Assembly (NCBI RefSeq): GCF_030035675.1
Contig: NC_084482.1
Span: 225,785,943 to 225,849,942 of the forward strand
DNA from: Rhineura floridana
Taxonomy: Eukaryota; Chordata; Lepidosauria; Squamata; Rhineuridae
Direction: 5' to 3'
DNA: 64,000 nt
Shown one piece after another: positions 20,505-39,099 of this stretch. Within the stretch, counting starts at the first letter, position 1, and the number at the start of each line of letters is the position of its first letter. Position numbers and translations under genes: made by a program. The notes beneath the pieces were generated by a model. It made no database searches and was not told the DNA's origin. It was given only the letters and a program-made list of their open reading frames with translations.

Positions 20505-21575
20505 ACACTTATATCCCAATTTTCCTCCAAGGAGCTCAAAGTGGCATACCAACATGGCTCTCTGTGATGTCCTTCCCTTCTCTGTGACCACTAGAGATGT
20601 CTCACCTCTGTCAAGCCCACTTTATGATGTGTAGCCTACCTCTGGCCACCCCAAGTCAGGATTGTCGTGTTTATTTTTACCTCTCTCCGCTCTAGCACAG
20701 ATCTCAAAAGATCCCCCTGCTAGGCCACACTACTCAACACTCTGTGTACCCAATATAGCCTCTAGACTGTGCCTTAGTCTCTTCCTGGCTATTTTGATAC
20801 CTTGTGTCTGTGTCTATAGGTAATTCCCAACCCCCCTGAAGCCTCTTGCCTATGAAGCTCACAGCTCTGGGTTGCTCTGTGGTACTGAATGTTGATACAA
20901 TATCTCTTTCTTCGCCGCTACCACCATTCGATACTGTTTCTTGTCAGCCTTGGTTACTCTGCCTCCCCCCCTGGTCTGTACACCCCAGCTAAGGAATCAG
21001 GCTTTAAGTAAACTAAGAAAATGTATATTGATAACACTAAGAATAACAAGATTACTTATAGATTTCATTGACAAGCATATGGTTTCATATGTTTCTCTTA
21101 TGTTCCTTATTCCTAATATTTGCCTCAGAACTCCCAATCCAATCTCTCAACAGCCACCTCTTACTCTCCACACAACTCTTCAACCCCCACCAACTCTCCA
21201 ACCCCCACCACCTTGTCCAACACCCCCACGACTCAACTGTCATCCTGTCATTTATACCCTCAGCCATTCAAACACACAGCCAATCCTCATCCAGCATACT
21301 ACAGCCCATGTACTCCCCCTTCTCACTCACTCCACTTACCATATTTCCTATAATAAACCTGCACTTACCATATTTACATTACATTCACATACAGGAACAT
21401 CACACCCCCCCTGCCAATTTTATCCTCACAACAACCCTGTGAGGTAGTTTAGGCTCACCTAACTGCCCCAAAGTTAACTAGTGAGCTTCATGGCAGAGCA
21501 GGGATTTGAACCCTGGTCGTCCAGCTTCCAGTCTGACTCTAATCACCACACCACACTCTCTCTCAGATGTAGATA
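20505..21575 (-). mobile_element. tRNA-derived SINE (minus), split by a solo LTR
   Basis: The pieces at 20,505-20,562 (CCAAGGAGCTCAAAGTGGCA) and 21,405-21,575 (CAACAACCCTGTGAGGTAGT ... GATTTGAACCCTGGTC) are the two halves of one SINE in reverse orientation. The LTR at 20,563-21,404 sits between them. Confidence 0.7.
20563..21404 (-). mobile_element. Solo LTR fossil, family shared with 55,770 and 59,484
   Basis: On the minus strand it starts TGTGATGTTCC and ends in CA. It has a TATA-like box and an A/T-rich polyadenylation region in the positions expected for an LTR. It is about 840 bp, has no internal coding region, and lies inside an older SINE. Its divergence from the two related copies suggests considerable age. 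Confidence 0.65.
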
Positions 21576-21973
21576 AAACTCATATTTTAAAGAAACAAAG
21601 AAAATGATCAAACCCTGCAACAAGCACAGAAGTCAACTCTGTCCCTGTGTCTACTCAGGCACAAGAAACTAGGGGCATATTGTTATTAATATTTCCTTTC
21701 CTTCATCATCAGATCCAGGCCGGGTTGTAATTCAGTAATGTTAGCCACATCAAGGTTTAGTGAATTGCATCTGCCCAAATAGTATAAGCTAATATCTGAC
21801 AGCAACACCCGTCTTTGTTTTATTACAAAGGCCAAACAGGCCAGTCAGTAATGAACCTTGCTTACTGTTTATGTTAGAGTCCATGTCAACAGTTTCTAGG
21901 AGCAGGGATAATGTCCCAGGAACATAATCTGAAGATAGGGCCATAATGCAGTCACTTCATTTAATATCAAGTA
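21576..21973. other. 3' flank of unit 4 zinc-finger gene
   Basis: No gene is seen. From about 21,765 it matches 32,705-33,100 of unit 3 (CATCTGCCCAAATAGTATAA), so it is the duplicated 3' UTR or flank of the minus-strand finger exon. Confidence 0.55.
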
Positions 21974-22186
21974 CAGCAGGGCCCCACTCATATGGCAGGT
22001 TACATTCTGGACCCCTGCCGAAAAGCAAAAACCGCCGAAAACTGGACCTCAATCAATAGAATGGTGCATGACGCCCAAAAACCGCCGTAAACGTGGAAGA
22101 AGCGCCGTATGAGTGGAGCTTTAGTCTAATTGCATCTAACTGAGACAGCCGCATTAGCAAAGCGCCATAAAGCGGGGGCCCTACTA
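21974..22186. mobile_element. Tigger-like MITE, TA target duplication
   Basis: The ends CAGCAGGGCCCCACTCATAT and the complement of AAAGCGGGGGCCCTACTA form imperfect inverted repeats flanked by TA. The paralogous unit 3 sequence near 33,102 lacks it. Confidence 0.7.
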
Positions 22187-22189
22187 TAA

Positions 22190-22336
22190 TGCTTTTGCTA
22201 TGACAGAAGTTCTTTCCACACTCCATACATTTTTGTATCCTTCCCTCTGTGGGTTCTTTGATGTGCAGTAAGATGTTACTCCAGACACTTATGTGGCTTC
22301 TCTCCTGTGTGGGTTCTTTGATGGGAGGAAAGGTTT
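22190..22336 (-). pseudogene. Unit 4 zinc-finger exon, 3' part beyond the LINE
   Basis: The minus strand carries finger pieces (ETFPPIKEP frame equals NLSSHQRTH in another frame, then TGEKPHKCLE and IECGKNFCHS-like remnants). It is the downstream half of the exon at 25,677-26,572, matching 33,110-33,190 and 33,460-33,490 of unit 3. Confidence 0.75.
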
Positions 22337-22432
22337 CAATATGTCAATAAACCTTTATTGCAGGGCCATAGGCCAACACAAATATACAATGTTCAATATA
22401 TATATAAAAGGGAAAAGAGGAAACATATAATC
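22337..22432 (-). mobile_element. 3' UTR of the APE-type LINE
   Basis: The reverse complement ends GGCCTATGGCCCTGCAATAA AGGTTTATTGACATATTG. It is the end of the LINE whose coding part is at 23,090-25,677. Confidence 0.65.
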
Positions 22433-23089
22433 CCAGTCACAATTTATACAGAATGCAGCGGCGCACTTACTTACCAACAGCCGCCGCCGGGACCATATTA
22501 CGCCAGTATTATTTGATCTACACTGGCTGCCGGTTGTTTTCCAGGCCCGATTCAAGGTGTTGGTATTAACCTTTAAAACCCTGTACGGTTTCGGCCCAGC
22601 TTACCTGAAAGAGCGCCTCCACCGCCACCAACTATGCCGCCCAACTAGATCAGCCACACAAGGCCTTCTCTCAATCCCGCCAACCAAAATAGCTAGGTTG
22701 GTGGGTACAAGGGAGAGAGCCTTTTCTGTGGTGGCCCCCACTCTCTGGAACTCCCTCCCATGTGATCTTCGACATGCCCCTTCCCTAGAGGTATTCCGCA
22801 AGGCCCTGAAGACGTGGCTATTCCAACAGGCCTTTGAGGTCCTTGGGAAGGGTAAATCTTTATGATTTTACCATCTATCATATGCTGCTAATATAATTGT
22901 TTTATATATGTAGTGATGACTGTCCAGTATTTATTTTATCTACTGATATTAATGTGACTGCATTTGATATTATTGCATTTGATATTATTGTATTTATCTT
23001 ATTTTAATGTACGTCGCGTAGAGTGGCTATTTCCAGATAGGCGACACACAAATTAAATATTACTATTATTATTATTATTATTATTTCTC

Positions 23090-23090
<1 letters not shown>
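22433..23090 (+). mobile_element. L2-like LINE 3' end inside the minus-strand LINE
   Basis: From about 22,448 it reads IQNAAA...ITPVLFDLHWLPVVFQARF and then an open 102-aa frame MLVLTFKTLYGFGPAYLKER to FRKALKTWLFQQAFEVLG. The 3' UTR GTACGTCGCGTAGAGTGGCT is followed by an (ATT)n tail at 23,062-23,090. It is 5'-truncated and fairly well preserved. About the last 130 residues of the host LINE are missing here, so the insertion came with a deletion. Confidence 0.85.
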
Positions 23091-27243
<4,153 letters not shown>

Positions 27244-27254
27244 ATCCAGATGTA

Positions 27255-27645
27255 GTGCTGGTATAGCACAGTGGGGAGGAGAGCCTGGCTGGGAATCCAG
27301 AGTCTACGAGTTCAAATCCCCGCTCGTGTCTCCTGGGTGTAAAGGGCCAGCTAAAGATCACCCCCACAGGGAGTGGCTCAGGGGTTATGTGCCCTGCCAC
27401 CTGTGCAGCCGTGGGCAAGCTGCATAGTCCCAAGGAGCCCAGTTGCCCCCCAGCTGGCAGTTGTGGATAAGGAAGGGGCTGGCTTGTGCAGCTGTGGCAA
27501 ACTGAGCAGGCCCTAGCCAGCTGGGGAGAACTAGCCTCAGAGGGAGGCAATGGTAAACCCCCTCTGAATACCGCTTACCATGAGCACCCTATTCATAGGG
27601 TCACCATAAGTCGGGATCGACTTAAAGGCAGTCCATTTCTATTTC
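27255..27645 (+). mobile_element. Complete tRNA-derived SINE with BovB-like tail
   Basis: An 11-bp target duplication ATCCAGATGTA lies at 27,244-27,254 and 27,646-27,656. The head has box A-like TATAGCACAGTGGGGAGGAG and box B GAGTTCAAATCCCC. The long body ends with CCATAAGTCGGGATCGACTT AAAGGCAGTCC. At 391 bp it looks whole. Confidence 0.85.
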
Positions 27646-27656
27646 ATCCAGATGTA

Positions 27657-28999
27657 TGGGAAAGGTAAGATTCAAACCAGAGGCTTCCTGAGTATGGGAT
27701 GGAATACGTATAAGAGAAATATACATACAGAAAAATACAGATGGATACATGCCCATGAAATTGATAGACATGATCACATATGTCATCATCCTTACCAAGG
27801 ATGGCAGTAAATTTACAATCTTGTTTTTACAGATACCTTTAATCCACATGGAATAATCACAGACAGTACAAAAGCAGGATAGGGGAAGAGCTGTAGTCCA
27901 GTGGTAGTATTTCTATTGCATGAAGAAGGTATTGCTATTGCCACTACATTCAGTGATATACGGGAATTACAATTTACGAGTAACATTAGTACAAAAAACA
28001 TTACTAAGGATTCTGTATGGTCAGAGACATATAGACCTCTGCCCAAATATAAAACCCGTAATCCTAGGATTTCTTAATCCCCAAAATCCTAACGGTGTCC
28101 TTGCCTTCCTGTTTAGATGAAGGGGTGCACACGCACGCACGCACGCACACACACACACACACACATTCATATAGAATGTCTTTTACTTTTGTTAGGCTGG
28201 AATGTAGCCCATAGTACAAAGGTAAAAGTCACATTATTTCTTCACCCACTTTTACCTCTACCTCACATGCAGCCCCCAGAAGATTGCCAATGATGGAATG
28301 TGGTCCTCAAGCTGATGAAGATTCCCTACCCCCTGTTATGCAGAAACACCATCATAAGAGCCTGGACCAAGAAGAGATTTTTCAGGTGTAGACAAATGTG
28401 CATGAAATTCAGGGAAGTTCCCGCAGACTGTCAGGAGCTCCTGACTCTGCCAGCCCAGAATATGGAGCCACCTTGCATCAGTGTTGCCTACACAGGAGCT
28501 CCCCAAGATCTCAGGCAATGAAGGGGCATATCCCAGCCCTGACCTCTTTCATGAGCCTCCCCAGTGCTGAAACAAAGCACTGGGGCAGATGCATCGCTGG
28601 GGCAGTCTCTTGGCAGGTGCATGAGTTGCAGTGGCTCAAAGATGAATTCTGGGGTCGGGAATCTCAGGCCCCGGGGCCAAATGGGTCCAAGCAGGGACAC
28701 CAGGTTGGATTGTACAACCCTTTTAATTTTCCACACCATAGTATAGCTAGACTCAGTCACTCAGCGCTGCTTGGACCACATTAAGCCCACCGTGACCCAC
28801 TGGTTGAGGAGGGGTCCCTTCTCCCAGATGACCTTTTTCCTGGGGGCCCTCAAACTTTGTGCCATTCCTGGGAGTGGCTCCAAGCTGGGGTGGGTGGTCC
28901 CCAGGTCAACCCTTGGCAGGTTGGCCTGATCTCCTCTGCCGGACTGTAGCCATGGGGCACAACAAGGGGGAGGGTCTGTGCACAGCCCTAGCAAACAAG
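27657..28999. other. No gene seen; (AC)n microsatellite at 28,127-28,164
   Basis: Besides the AC/GCAC repeat there is no coding sequence I can support. The overlapping short frames near 28,300-28,780 have no recognisable domain. Confidence 0.5.
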
Positions 29000-29255
29000 T
29001 CCTTCCTTTTGTCTATCCAGAATTTTCTCACATTCGTCTTCATTGGATGCCCCCAAGTTCTAGTTACAAGAGTGGGAGAAAAACTTTACCCTCTCCACTT
29101 TCTCAACTATAATTTTATGCACCTCTGTCAGGTCCCTCCTTACCTTGTCTCTAAACTAAAAAGCCCCTTATGTTGCAACCTTTCCTCATAGGGGAGCCGC
29201 TCCAAACCCTTGATCATTTTGGCACCCCATATCAACCTCCTGGACTGTGCTTGAT
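29000..29255 (-). mobile_element. CR1 LINE C-terminal fragment, old
   Basis: The reverse complement gives KMIKGLERLPYEERLQHKGL FSLETR and later TRTWGHPMKTNVRKFWIDKR with frame breaks, the CR1 C-terminus as at 57,490. Confidence 0.75.
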
Positions 29256-29924
29256 GCAAGAACACAGAGGGTTGGTTTGAGGTGGAAAATGTGGTCTGGA
29301 CCAGCTCCCCGTGTGTAGTGATGGATCAGGCCAGAGACTTCATTACCCATTTACAAATAAGTGTTGACCAGAAGGAAAGGAGATTTACATTGTAGAGCCA
29401 AGAGCTCTGAGCAGCAAGCACGGCTGTCATCAACATGAGGGTTGAAGGAAGAGAAAGAAAACGGAGGAAGTAGAAGAGGGAGCTATGGCTAGAGAAACAG
29501 GAAGCGACAAAGTGGCTTTCCCATCTCAACAAGCTATAGATTAACCCTTTGAGCTCAGGTTCTCAGTGACTCACGGACTGAGTCCTCCAACAGAAAACAC
29601 AGAATGGAGCGGCAAACCTTCTATGGGCCAGGAAAGGCCTTGGAGAAGCAAATTTGGAGAGGCATTTCAAGGAGGGAAGGAGGCTGATGGGTAGAGAGGA
29701 GAAGGCCAGGCTTGGCATCAGGCCAGAGGGTCACCAGGAGCATATTGTCCCCGGTGCGTTCGAGCACATCACTCTTCCTTTAAAGGGCAGGCAGAGATGG
29801 TCCAGTGGCCCTCCACTGCATCCTCCATCTGCTGTCCCATCATAGCCAGACAACAGGGAAGAGGGGCGTTGTAGTCAGGCAGCATATGGAGGGCTGCAGA
29901 CTCCCCATCCCTGCTATTATTGTT
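29256..29924. other. No gene seen; degraded MITE near 29,865-29,910
   Basis: The only recognisable piece is GGGCGTTGTAGTCAGGCAGC, related to the MITE at 16,971-17,085. Confidence 0.45.
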
Positions 29925-29999
29925 GTTGCTGTAAACCACCCAGAGAGCTTTGGCTATGGGGCGGCATACAAATGTAATAAATCAATAATTATTACTACT
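29925..29999 (+). mobile_element. L2-like LINE 3' terminus
   Basis: The sequence TAAACCACCCAGAGAGCTTT GGCTATGGGGCGGC is followed by an A/T-rich (AAT)n-like tail. Confidence 0.65.
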
Positions 30000-30460
30000 A
30001 TCTGATTTGATTGAATGCAGCCCTCAACGGCTTCTCTCCTATTCTGTACTAAGTTACAGCTTTCCAATTACAAAATAACCCAATCAGAACATGACATGCC
30101 AAGGGCACCCAAAGGCGAAAAATGACTGGGATTTTTTTGGCATAAGTGGGGGCCACAAGAAGTCATTCAGAAACTTTCTCCCTATGTTAAAAGGCAATAT
30201 AACCCAGAAATTAACCTTTTCATCATCTGTTACAAAGACCTCACTCTGACTGTTCACTGTATCCCACTTTGGCAAGACTTGGGGCTCATCCTGCTTGTGA
30301 CATCATACATGACATCATAATCAAATCTTGATTTCAGACTAGGCTGTATCCCTGCTGGCTGAGGTGGATAAAGCCCTATACTAAGTAACTGTCAGCCTGA
30401 CCCTTCAGCAAATCAGGCTTCAGGTGTCACCCCAGAGCTGCTCCTGAGATGTGCAGAAGC
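30000..30460 (-). repeat. ~450-bp repeat, inverted relative to 50,785-51,335
   Basis: The reverse complement matches 50,785-51,335, including CAAGATTTGATNATGATGTC and CTGAATGACTTCTTGTGGCC. No coding signal. It is either an unnamed transposon or a trace of an inverted duplication. Confidence 0.6.
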
Positions 30461-30934
30461 TTTGTTCACAGCCCACCCCCCATCCCTATTCGTCTCGATA
30501 CCCGGACAGTTATTGACATGGGCACAACATGCTTAGCAATGGCTTTATCCCAAGCAAAACATGGTGCTGGAGGTACCATTAGGGCATGTTGCATAGTGGA
30601 CACTTTCCTGTATTTGTCAGAGTATGATTTGGATTGGCAATTGGTCATTTACATGTATGTTTCATTTAATAGGACTATGGTCACTGCACCCAACTGGTTC
30701 AGCAACACTTACCTCTCACACCAGGTCCTGGGTGCCACTTAAGTCCACAGTTGCTGTCTCTCTGGTCGGTACCATGACCAACTGTTCTAGGGCAGTCATT
30801 TAGGATATCTAAAAATATCTAAAATATTTTATATTTTATCTAAAAATTTTGCTTCTTAGGTCATGACTGGAACACACATGTAGCCAGTCTATGTGAGTAT
30901 AGTTGAAGTCACCCATTATTACAACATTCTCTAG
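30461..30934. other. No feature recognised
   Basis: No coding or repeat signal I can name. Confidence 0.45.
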
Positions 30935-31312
30935 TTAACTTAAGAACATAAGAAGAGCCTGCTGGATCAGGCCAGTGGCCCATCTAGACCAGCATCCTGT
31001 TTTCACAGTGGCCAACCAGGTGCCTGGGGGAAGCCCGCAAGCAGGACCCGAGTGCAAGAACACTCTCCCCTCCTGAGGCTTCCGGCAACTGGTTTTCAGA
31101 GCATGCTGCCTCTGACTAGGGTGGCACAGCACAGCCATCACAGCTAGTAGCCATTGATAGCCCTGTCCTCCATGAATTTGTCTAATCTTCTTTTAAAGCC
31201 ATCCAAGCTGGTGGCCATTACTGCGTCTTGTGGGAGCAAATTCCATAGTTTAACTATGCGCTGAGTAAAGAAGTACTTCCTTTTGTCTGTCCTGAATCTT
31301 CCAACAAATTAT
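30935..31312 (-). mobile_element. CR1 LINE 3' end
   Basis: The reverse complement runs from the C-terminal coding end (LWNLLPQDAVMATSLDGFKRR equivalent, 31,160-31,300) through the 3' UTR to GATCCAGCAGGCTCTTCTTA TGTTCTTAAG. It matches 57,690-58,016. Confidence 0.85.
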
Positions 31313-31600
31313 CTCGTATCTTTTCGACGCCTTTTGAAGACTTTTCTTTTTCAGCAAGCCTTTTAAGTTGAGAGCTATCCCAGTCTGTGTCTCTGTCAGA
31401 ATTGCTTAACATGGTTTTTAATAATGTTTTTAACCCTTTTTAAAATGTTTTTAATGCTGGTTTGTCTTAATGTATTTTAAGATTTGTTTTTATGATGTTT
31501 TAAAGTGTTTTTAGTGCCTTGTTTGCCGCCCTGGGCTCCTGCTGGGAGGAAGGCCGGGATACAAATTAAATAAATAATAATAAATAATAGTTTGGATGCT
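31313..31600 (+). mobile_element. L2-like LINE 3' end
   Basis: It starts CGACGCCTTTTGAAGACTTT (the RLLKTFLFQQAF-type C-terminus) and runs through a TTTTTAAT-rich 3' UTR to GCCGCCCTGGGCTCCTGCTG and an (AATA)n tail. A close copy is at 41,525-41,795. Confidence 0.75.
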
Positions 31601-31604
31601 TCCT

Positions 31605-32095
31605 CAATTTCATTCTTCATTTCAAGCTCTCCCAGGGCATTTTGATCAATATAAAACATGCATTGGAATTATCAATAAAAATCCACATATTTAAAAAGGA
31701 AAATGAATAACATCAACAGTTAAAAGTATACTAAATGATATGAAAGCACCTGATAAAGTGGCCATTACATAGGATTAGCATTACTTTTTAATTTCCATTT
31801 ATTAATTGCTTCCCCAAAACACCAACAAAACCATTTCATACATCAAAATGATTAAAAGTATTTTAAAATCCAATACAAATACAAACAGGGATAAAGATCT
31901 CCATTTAAAAGTTGGTTTGGGGGGGGGGGGAAGGAAGGTCTTCAGTTGATGCCCAAAAGAAAACCGAGACAGCAGATATCTGATATGTAACGGAGGGAGT
32001 TGCAGTGATTAGTTGGATATATAAGAGGTATCTTGGCCCAAAGCCATATAGGGCTTTAATCTTTGATAGCCTGTACGATTAAAATTAACTACATA
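31605..32095 (-). mobile_element. L2-like LINE 3' end, related to 50,095-50,545
   Basis: The reverse complement matches 50,095-50,545, including the ATTAAAGCCCTACACGGCTT TGGGCC-type coding end. A G run at 31,919-31,931 interrupts it. Confidence 0.65.
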
Positions 32096-34973
<2,878 letters not shown>

Positions 34974-37029
34974 CTGTTTGGGCAAATAAGAAAGAAAAGG
35001 AAAAACCTGTAAGGATTTCAAGGCACAGAGAAATGATTGGATCAGGGATCAAACACAATGACCTGCTTCTCTACATTCAAATATCCAGAAGATATTTCTC
35101 TTTGCTTTCTTTATGCTCACATCTTTCCTAAATTGAGATGCACACACTGGTCTATTGCTGATGTATTTTAAATAAATTGTCCAATCAGCTTCCAGCTTCT
35201 GCCCGTATCTGGTCACCAGCCTCTGGGCTACTGGGGCAAATTAAGGACCTCGCTTTCAGCAAGAGAGGTTACCTGTTTCTGCCCTGTGTTGGAGTTTTAA
35301 AATATATCAGTTTTGTGGAAACATGCTTCAGTATATACACATATGTTACATATAGCTTACATTATACATACAGATCTAGGACAATAGGCTGAAATCGGCA
35401 TACGCAAACATATAATAATATAATAAATAATATTATAGAAACATATAATAATGGCTACAGAGCTCTCTTGGTCTGTTTTAAGTATTAGACCTCTGTATAA
35501 AACACTCTGGTTGAGGATTCCTGACTTGAGTTAGGCCTGAGTTGGCACAGAAGCTACAGGGGTATCTTCTTCCAAGCTACACAGGAAGTGGATTGGACTG
35601 TGAAAGACCAACCGAAATTGTGTTTGCTTTTTGACAAATCTGTAAGGCAGTACAATATCTCAGAGAGGAGGTCAGGTCTCCTGCTCCCCTGGTGCATTCA
35701 CTATAGCTGCCCAATTTCCCTGCTTTTCAAAGTTTGATAGAAATATCTGTGGGCTATAGGTATGTTCTTAAACAGCAAGGGTTTTTGGCAATTAGTGAAT
35801 TTCTCTGCTTTTTAATCCAGGAGGTAAGAAATGGGATCCTGTACAAGTTCGTTGAGAATGGATTGATCATTTGCATGCTTATTGAGTTCCATGGGTTGTA
35901 CTCCCCTGCAATCACGCTTAGGATAGGTGAAAGTGAGCATGGAGAAGGGGGAGGAGGGAGGGCAGAGGGGAGGAGGGGGATGGGAGCAGGCAGGAGGGGG
36001 AGGAGGACAGGTTTGATCATTTGCATGCTTATTGAGTTCAGTGGGATTTATTCCTGTATAATCATGCTTAGGATAGGTGAAACTAAGCATGGGGAGAAGG
36101 GGGAGCGAAGAAGGGCTGGTGGGAAGGAACCGTAGGAAGGGGAATGAGAACTCTGACAGAAAAAAGTCTAACAGGGCTCTGGATTTTTTCCCTATTTTTA
36201 CACTTTGAACTCTTGATTCTCTCTGTCTCTTTTGTCTATTGCCATGAAAACTTAAGACGGTTGTTAAGCAAGCGCTTCTGAGTTCAGGACTATAAGTTTA
36301 GTAAGGTTTTCTTTTGAAATGAGCTTATGGGAAGCAGCAGAATGCCATGGAGGAGATTTTCCATGCAACATGGCAGAATGTGACAAACTCATGCTGGCTA
36401 CAATATACAGCCACTCTTCTGACTCTATAATGTATGTTAATTGTGAAGCTGTATTGAGGCCTCGAACCATCTGGAAATGACCTTTGTCTCCTGGAGGTGT
36501 GGATATGTGATTTGAGTTGGCCCAAACTGGTGATTTAGGGGTACAACCTGGCCATTTTGCTGTGTCCAGAAGGGCATCAAGTGCAGCACATAGTATCTAC
36601 CTGTTACCAAATGCTTCCAAGCTACACAGGAAGTGGACTGCACTGTGACAGACCAACCCAAAATGTGTTTGCATATTTACAAATTTGTAGGGCAGTCCAA
36701 TATATCAGAGAGGAGGCCAGGTCTCTGCTCCCCTGGTGTATTCTAATTAATTAAGCTTAGGAATGTATCAAACATATTCTTTTGCTTGTCAAAGGAAAAA
36801 GTAATGTAAACATTCTTTACTTTGAGCACTTAGTCTTCTCATCCGTGAGGCTCACACATTGCTTATGCCCAGATAGCCTTGTGATTCAGGTAATGATGAA
36901 TTCAGAAAGGTACCTCCACTCTGCATCAATGCTTTAGATCTGTAATGCCTTGTAATTTAGCACTGGGGATGTGTCAATCTGAACTTGAGAAGAAAATTAA
37001 ATGAAGGGAGTACCCAAAAGAGAAAATGT

Positions 37030-37215
37030 AGCAATGGGTGACTTCAACTGCCCTCACACAGATTGGCAACATGTGCGTTCCTGTCACAATCAAGAGGAGA
37101 AATTTCTACACATCCTAAATAACTGTGCCCTAGAACAGGTGGCCATTCAACTGACCAGAGGGGTGGCCACCGTGGACTTTGTCAAGAAAACCTGTTCCTT
37201 CGGCCTGAAAACATG
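37030..37215 (+). mobile_element. CR1 LINE endonuclease-domain fragment (paralog of 10,205)
   Basis: The frame reads MGDFNCPHTDW and EEKFLHILNNCALEQVAIQL, the same fragment as in unit 2. Confidence 0.7.
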
Positions 37216-37350
37216 GCGCTGCTATGAAGAATTCTGGGTAACATCTTGCTCCTGGAATGCAGCCATATGGGTAATATCCTTCTGCTGAGAAGCAGTTTTT
37301 CCTCACTAGATGAGCCATGAGCTCAGGATTAAGACATCCACATATACACA

Positions 37351-37686
37351 GGCTGCATTCACACTGTACACTTATTCCACTATTATTCCACTTCAAACCG
37401 TCATGACTTCCTCCAAAGAATCCTGGGAAATGTAGTTTGAGAAGGGTAGAGAGAGTTGTCAGGAGACGCCTAATCCCCTCACAGAGCTACAATTCTGAGA
37501 GTCCCCTTGGAAGAGGGATTGATTTGTTAAACCACTCGGGGAATTGTAGCTCTCTGAGGAAAAGAGGAGCCTCCTGACAACTCTTAGCCCTCTTCACAAA
37601 CTACATTTCCCAGGATTCTTTGGGGGAAGCCATGAGTATTTAAAGTGGAATGATAGTGGAATAAATGTCTGGTGCGAATGTGACCT
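37351..37686. mobile_element. Palindromic MITE (paralog of 10,528)
   Basis: It has the same inverted ends (CTTATTCCACTATTATTCCA and complement near 37,640-37,665) and the AATCCTGGGAAATGTAGTTT core halves. Confidence 0.65.
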
Positions 37687-38731
37687 GAGAGTCCCCAGCT
37701 CTGCGAGCGCACCTATGAGAAGGCAGGAAGAGGCCCTGGAATAGTCCACCTTCCAGAGGTCTCCTGATTGGCTATTAGACCCCTCCGCTGTTGCTGCCAG
37801 GCCTTTTCTTACAAGAGTCAGAACCATCCTAAGCTTTGTCGAAGTGTCTTAGTGTTAGGAATAGTCAGTATTTCATCATGTGCTTCAATTTGCAACCGCC
37901 CTTGGATCTTTATTGGGAGATTTCTACCTGTGCCTTGTGGGTGTTCTGGGTTCAGGATTTTCATGTTGCTCTTTTATATGCATTTATATTTTTAATAAAG
38001 CCACCTCATATTGACTGGTGTGTGTTCTTTCCTAAGCCTTGGCCTTTCCAGTACCTTGGCCTTTGGGATATGTGCTACCATTTAGCTGTTTTGAGTGGGG
38101 CTCCAAGAAGCAAAGAGTTTGGCCTTTAACACTTGCCTCTTTGGAATCCTAAGCATGCCTGTTCAACGTAAGGTTTGAGAGTCCCCTGGCCCAAACGGGT
38201 GGACAGAAGGGTTGGTAGCAACATGGCCTACCTGATAGGGCTGGCTTTGATTATTTACCAGCCCTGGTGAAGTTGGTCACTGCAGGGTGCCTGAAAAAGA
38301 GCTGTGGTGTTCAGCAGCGTTCTACGTTGCAGAGCTGGTTTGGGGGTTTCAAGGATTTTGGGACACAGTGATCACGACAGACTCAGGATTAAGTAGCTCC
38401 CGGGAGAGAGAGACAAAAGTGTTGTCAAACCGACTGGGAACAGTGACCACAGTACTATCAAATTAAGTCTTCCGCTCACTGGTATAGTGGAGAAGGCAGA
38501 AGTCTTCCCCTCACAGCAACGGGACGAGAAGACCCAGCATAGAGAGAAACTGCTCTTGTACCTTCAGCCCTTGCCAGGCCAGAAGACGGTGACACAGGAA
38601 GGCTCAGGATGGGCAGGGCACACTTACTGGACACAGCCTTCCTCTGGCCACAGCCTTACCCATAACTAATAAGAACAGGGCTGCAAGCCTTTCAGCCATA
38701 CCACAGAAGGGGCAGAGAGCAGGATCTGTAC

Positions 38732-38858
38732 CCAGAGATGCCACATTTCCACAGATCCCCAGCAAGGCGTCTTTCTGCAGAGCCCTTTGGCCTGGATCTA
38801 GCAGAGCCCACTCCTCCTTGGACAGACAGTTGGTCACCTCCTCAAAGGACACCAAGTG
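38732..38858 (-). pseudogene. Unit 3 KRAB-A exon lacking a clear splice acceptor
   Basis: The minus strand reads [42 protein letters not shown], an open KRAB-A box that keeps [13 protein letters not shown]. The donor (GG then GTACAG) has GT but is weak. At the 5' end, unit 2 has CCCTCCAG before GCTTGGTGTCC, but here the sequence is CTTCCCCCCACTTGGTGTCC with no AG, so the acceptor appears deleted. Compared with gene C, positions around VAVDF are changed to VTNCL. KRAB-A would bind TRIM28. As drawn the exon would be skipped unless a distant AG is used. Confidence 0.8.
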
Positions 38859-39099
38859 GGGGGAAGAGGGGAGGCTTGGTGAGGAAGACGCAAGTGCATG
38901 GGGGACTTAGCAAAAAATCTTAAAAATCTCAGCAGGAGCAGTAGAAAAACTCTGCTACAAGGACCCCCTAAATGTCACCAATTGTTGCCTCCTTACCTAC
39001 AGCCCACTACAGTTCTCCTGGGCTGACGGGGACTCAGATCGGATGCCTGAAAAGGGGCCAGAGAACAGCTGCCTTCTCCGTATTCAACAGCGCTCCAGA

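Larger units (their letters stand above)
34974..38731. other. Unit 3 intron (repeat-filled)
   Basis: The intron between the KRAB and finger exons is about 3.76 kb. It holds the shared ~370-bp segment (35,160-35,545), a foldback arm (35,570-35,805), a purine-rich minisatellite (35,860-36,160), the empty target of the half-L1 element (36,338-36,362), a second partial arm (36,600-36,738), a CR1 endonuclease fragment and a palindromic MITE. No other exon is seen. Confidence 0.65.
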
